A stretch of DNA of 64,000 nucleotides from an uncultured Opitutales bacterium. GTDB lineage: Bacteria; Verrucomicrobiota; Verrucomicrobiia; Opitutales; UBA953. The position numbers and the translations under genes are program-made. The stretch covers positions 1-64,000 of the forward strand of contig CAKUQY010000003.1 of NCBI GenBank assembly GCA_934675585.1, read 5' to 3'. This document shows, in pieces, positions 62,901-64,000 of the stretch. The notes below the pieces were generated by a model. It was given only the letters and a program-made list of their open reading frames with translations, had not been told where the DNA came from and searched no databases. The number at the start of each line of letters is the position of its first letter. The first letter of the stretch is position 1.

Positions 62901-63141
62901 CATTTTGTTCATAAAGCGGCAGACCGTTATCGGCAGACAAGCGCGCAATCACGCTTTCAATTTCTAATTCTGTTATCCCTTGCGAAGAATAGCGTTCCCG
63001 CAAATACAACCGCAAATCATCGCGCAACAAAACATCATGAACTTCTTTATGAATTTCTTCACCGCTGCTATAAATGTAGCCCTCATTTTGAAAGAGCTCC
63101 ATTATCGCCATCTCGAGACTGTGTTCGTTAAAGTGAGGCAT
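59962..63141 (-). CDS. hsdR: type I restriction enzyme, R subunit
   Basis: 1059 residues. Nuclease domain PD-(D/E)xK: Asp135, Glu149, Lys151 in RIPDGIVYVNGLPLVVLEFKSA. Then the translocase: Walker A YFGATGCGKSYTML, DEAH in ICISDEAHRSQ, VGFTGTPID, and motif VI TLVQTISRVNRVYPG. The C-terminal helical region binds the methylase core. hsdM and hsdS are not visible; they may lie beyond the right edge. Eight iterated-motif copies occur in the gene, so it has been resident for some time. Confidence 0.95.
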   Translation of the reverse strand: MPHFNEHSLEMAIMELFQNEGYIYSSGEEIHKEVHDVLLRDDLRLYLRERYSSQGITELEIESVIARLSADNGLPLYEQNVATYRLIAEGFSLKREDTTLSDLFIEPIDFENKSNNIFRIVNQLEIQGEQKRIPDGIVYVNGLPLVVLEFKSAIKEETTIGNAYTQLTVRYRRDIPELFKYNAFVVISDGVNSKYGSLFTPYDFFYAWRKVNANERVADGISSLLTMVQGLFKKERLLSVVKDFVFFPDSSKKEEKIGCRYPQFFATHKLFENIRRHCKLNTDGDGKGGTYFGATGCGKSYTMLFLTRMLMRSREFASPTILLITDRTDLDAQLAGQFGRAKTFIGDDCVIAVENRTALREHLSNRSSGGVFLTTIHKFTEDTQLLSERTNIICISDEAHRSQTNLNLQMRQTETGVKRSYGFAKYLHDSLPNATYVGFTGTPIDATIDVFGEVVDTYTMTESVADGITRRIVYEGRAAKVLLDNEKLKAIENYYKECAEAGANEYQIEASKKAVVNMEQILGDDDRLQAVAEDFVAHYEKRIEEGATVEGKAMFVCSNRQIAYKLYKKIIALRPEWAKMPNVDNVASMECFSRAAEPMASYGNEVLPSERIKLIMTRNKDDEPDLYNLLGNDDDRKKFDLQFKNPKSNFKIAIVVDMWITGFDVPCLDTMYIDKPLQQHTLVQTISRVNRVYPGKEKGLVVDYIGIKNNMNVALKRYANGEFNNESVEDLEQSVAIVKDELDILRRMFLSFNYSSFLAGTPLEQLDCLNCAAEYVQATKEFENNFMGHAKKMKSAFNLCANSEAITLREREDIHFFCGVRSVVYKLTKGDLPDIVQMNNRVKKMVEAAILSDSVEEIIQIGDDKENLDVLSEIYMERLKKLKLPNTKVKLMERLIKTVIGDFSKVNRKQGVDFTKKLNDLVAKYNERKDSAIFANEVLTEVANQMAELLKEVNKEKRSFKEMGISYEEKAFYDILKSVAKQFGFEYPEDKIKILAAEIRKIVDDKSKYTDWAKRDDIKAELKMDLILVLAKHCYPPVTHDEVFTEIFEQAENFKKYNG

Positions 63142-63182
63142 AATTTTGTTTTTAAGGTTTAGGAGTTTAGCCGTTTAAACTA

Positions 63183-63962
63183 TTAATCATTTTTGTGTTG
63201 GTGAAAATCAATATTTCGCGTTCCGCGACAGCCAGTTGCAAGATAATTGCTACAACTCCAAAATTCCGTTCCCGCGCGCACGCCTTTTTTAGCCATTTTC
63301 TTAATCATTGGCGCGCCACATTTGGGACAAATCGGAGCCGTGGGATCGCTCGCACTCTTTTGTTTAATCGCCTCCAAGCGTTCCGCTGTCATATTTTCAG
63401 TAAAACCGCCTTGGTCACGAAATTCACCCAACAATTTCGCAATATATGCTTCTAACATATTAATCGCTCTCAAACACAAAAACAATAATGTATTCGCCAC
63501 CGTTTCCGCGTTCCCGCTACAAAAATACTTATCAAATTTTGATTTCTCCGACAAAACATGCTGAGCCGATTCGCGCAACCAATCATCTTTATAAATCGCG
63601 CGCTCAAAAGCCATACCATAAATTTCGCGCGCTGCTTCACTTTCTTTCGCCCACGGAATCATTTTGCGATGCAACAAATAATTATAATAATCGCCCATCA
63701 ACTCTGCCAAACTCGCACGCGCAACATCAAGCAATTTCATTTCCGTTTCACGCGAAGTTTGATGCCGTGAATATCCCTCCGCAATATTTGCAACGCCACT
63801 GCGCGCCGCCTGTGTCATTTGGTCAAATTGCCGCCCACACGGATCTGTCTTTGAAGAAAGAAAGCGCTCGCAAAAATCTTGAGTGCCCAATTGAATAATG
63901 TTGGTCAAAACCCACACATTCAAACTTAAATAACCCATCGTGCTATAAATGCGAACACCCAT
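63183..63962 (-). CDS. four-helix-bundle protein with C-terminal zinc ribbon
   Basis: 259 residues. The N-terminal about 200 are of the S23/four-helix-bundle type (FDQMTQAARSGVANIAEGYSRHQTSRETEMKLLDVARASLAEL). The C-terminal about 50 are a topoisomerase-type zinc ribbon (CPKCGAPM ... FWSCSNYLATGCRG). Such proteins, annotated as four helix bundle suffix domain, are often found inside type I restriction loci. It starts with ATG at 63962; an internal Met (MGYLSLNV, residue 9) fits the family start equally well. 41 bp upstream of hsdR, same strand. Role unknown. Confidence 0.85.
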   Translation of the reverse strand: MGVRIYSTMGYLSLNVWVLTNIIQLGTQDFCERFLSSKTDPCGRQFDQMTQAARSGVANIAEGYSRHQTSRETEMKLLDVARASLAELMGDYYNYLLHRKMIPWAKESEAAREIYGMAFERAIYKDDWLRESAQHVLSEKSKFDKYFCSGNAETVANTLLFLCLRAINMLEAYIAKLLGEFRDQGGFTENMTAERLEAIKQKSASDPTAPICPKCGAPMIKKMAKKGVRAGTEFWSCSNYLATGCRGTRNIDFHQHKND

Positions 63963-64000
63963 AATTTTTTGCCTTTCTTAAATTGTTTTTCCTTATCCGT

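Overview
The window is a gene-dense piece of a bacterial chromosome of intermediate to low G+C. Its gene content best fits Verrucomicrobiota (Opitutae-like): two surface proteins with a C-terminal VPEP / hydrophobic / RRRRK sorting tail of PEP-CTERM type, autotransporter-type beta-strand repeats, HPr kinase, an archaeal-type prolyl-tRNA synthetase and a likely DUF5069 protein. This placement is inference from gene content; there is no rRNA in the window to confirm it.

Layout. 1-1540: AT-rich Rhs debris, namely an orphan Rhs C-terminal tip with a caspase-like His/Cys toxin domain, its probable immunity partner, and an Rhs fragment running off the left edge. 1541-7270: minus-strand housekeeping block (bioF, bioC, a BioG/BioH-like esterase, folP, rsmA, der). 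7414-15389: ridA, argC, a GH35 beta-galactosidase, a ROK sugar kinase, nagB, a XerC/D recombinase, queF and a KDPG-aldolase-like protein without its catalytic lysine. 15789-21790: two PEP-CTERM surface proteins separated by long repeat-filled spacers. 21793-25619: mpl, duplicated IS remnants, malic enzyme. 25702-30725: a basic low-complexity protein, ssrA (tmRNA), a MITE-like element, and a complete proline operon proC-proB-proA. 30732-39110: ZIP transporter, uvrB, hprK, pyrC, a cyclophilin lipoprotein and an EF-hand membrane protein. 39178-47992: HisN-type phosphatase, DEAD helicase, a tyrosine-phosphatase-like protein lacking the catalytic Cys, a TerC-HAD fusion, nrnA, a SPOUT protein, an MFS transporter, sdaAB, tRNA-Cys. 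48064-54904: tadA, a DUF5069 protein, and an Mla/MCE lipid-transport operon headed by an autotransporter and slyX. 55349-63962: proS, argB, bioB with a His-rich tail, smpB, rpoZ, and part of a type I restriction locus (hsdR plus a four-helix-bundle/zinc-ribbon protein).

The most striking feature is genome-wide in character. A short motif, CGTTCCCGC (reverse complement GCGGGAACG), recurs about every 110-135 bp in the stretches I counted. It occurs in all reading frames of genes, in spacers, inside the tmRNA gene, as the stem of most rho-independent terminators, and apparently as the -35 box of several promoters. It is absent from the Rhs toxin/immunity stretch. This is the pattern of a highly iterated motif (HIP1-like) or a DNA-uptake-sequence-like system, at high density.

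A second global feature is that many first genes have a -10 box only 6-10 nt before the start codon and no Shine-Dalgarno sequence. This suggests that leaderless transcripts are common. Shine-Dalgarno sequences do appear inside operons (bioB, mlaD).
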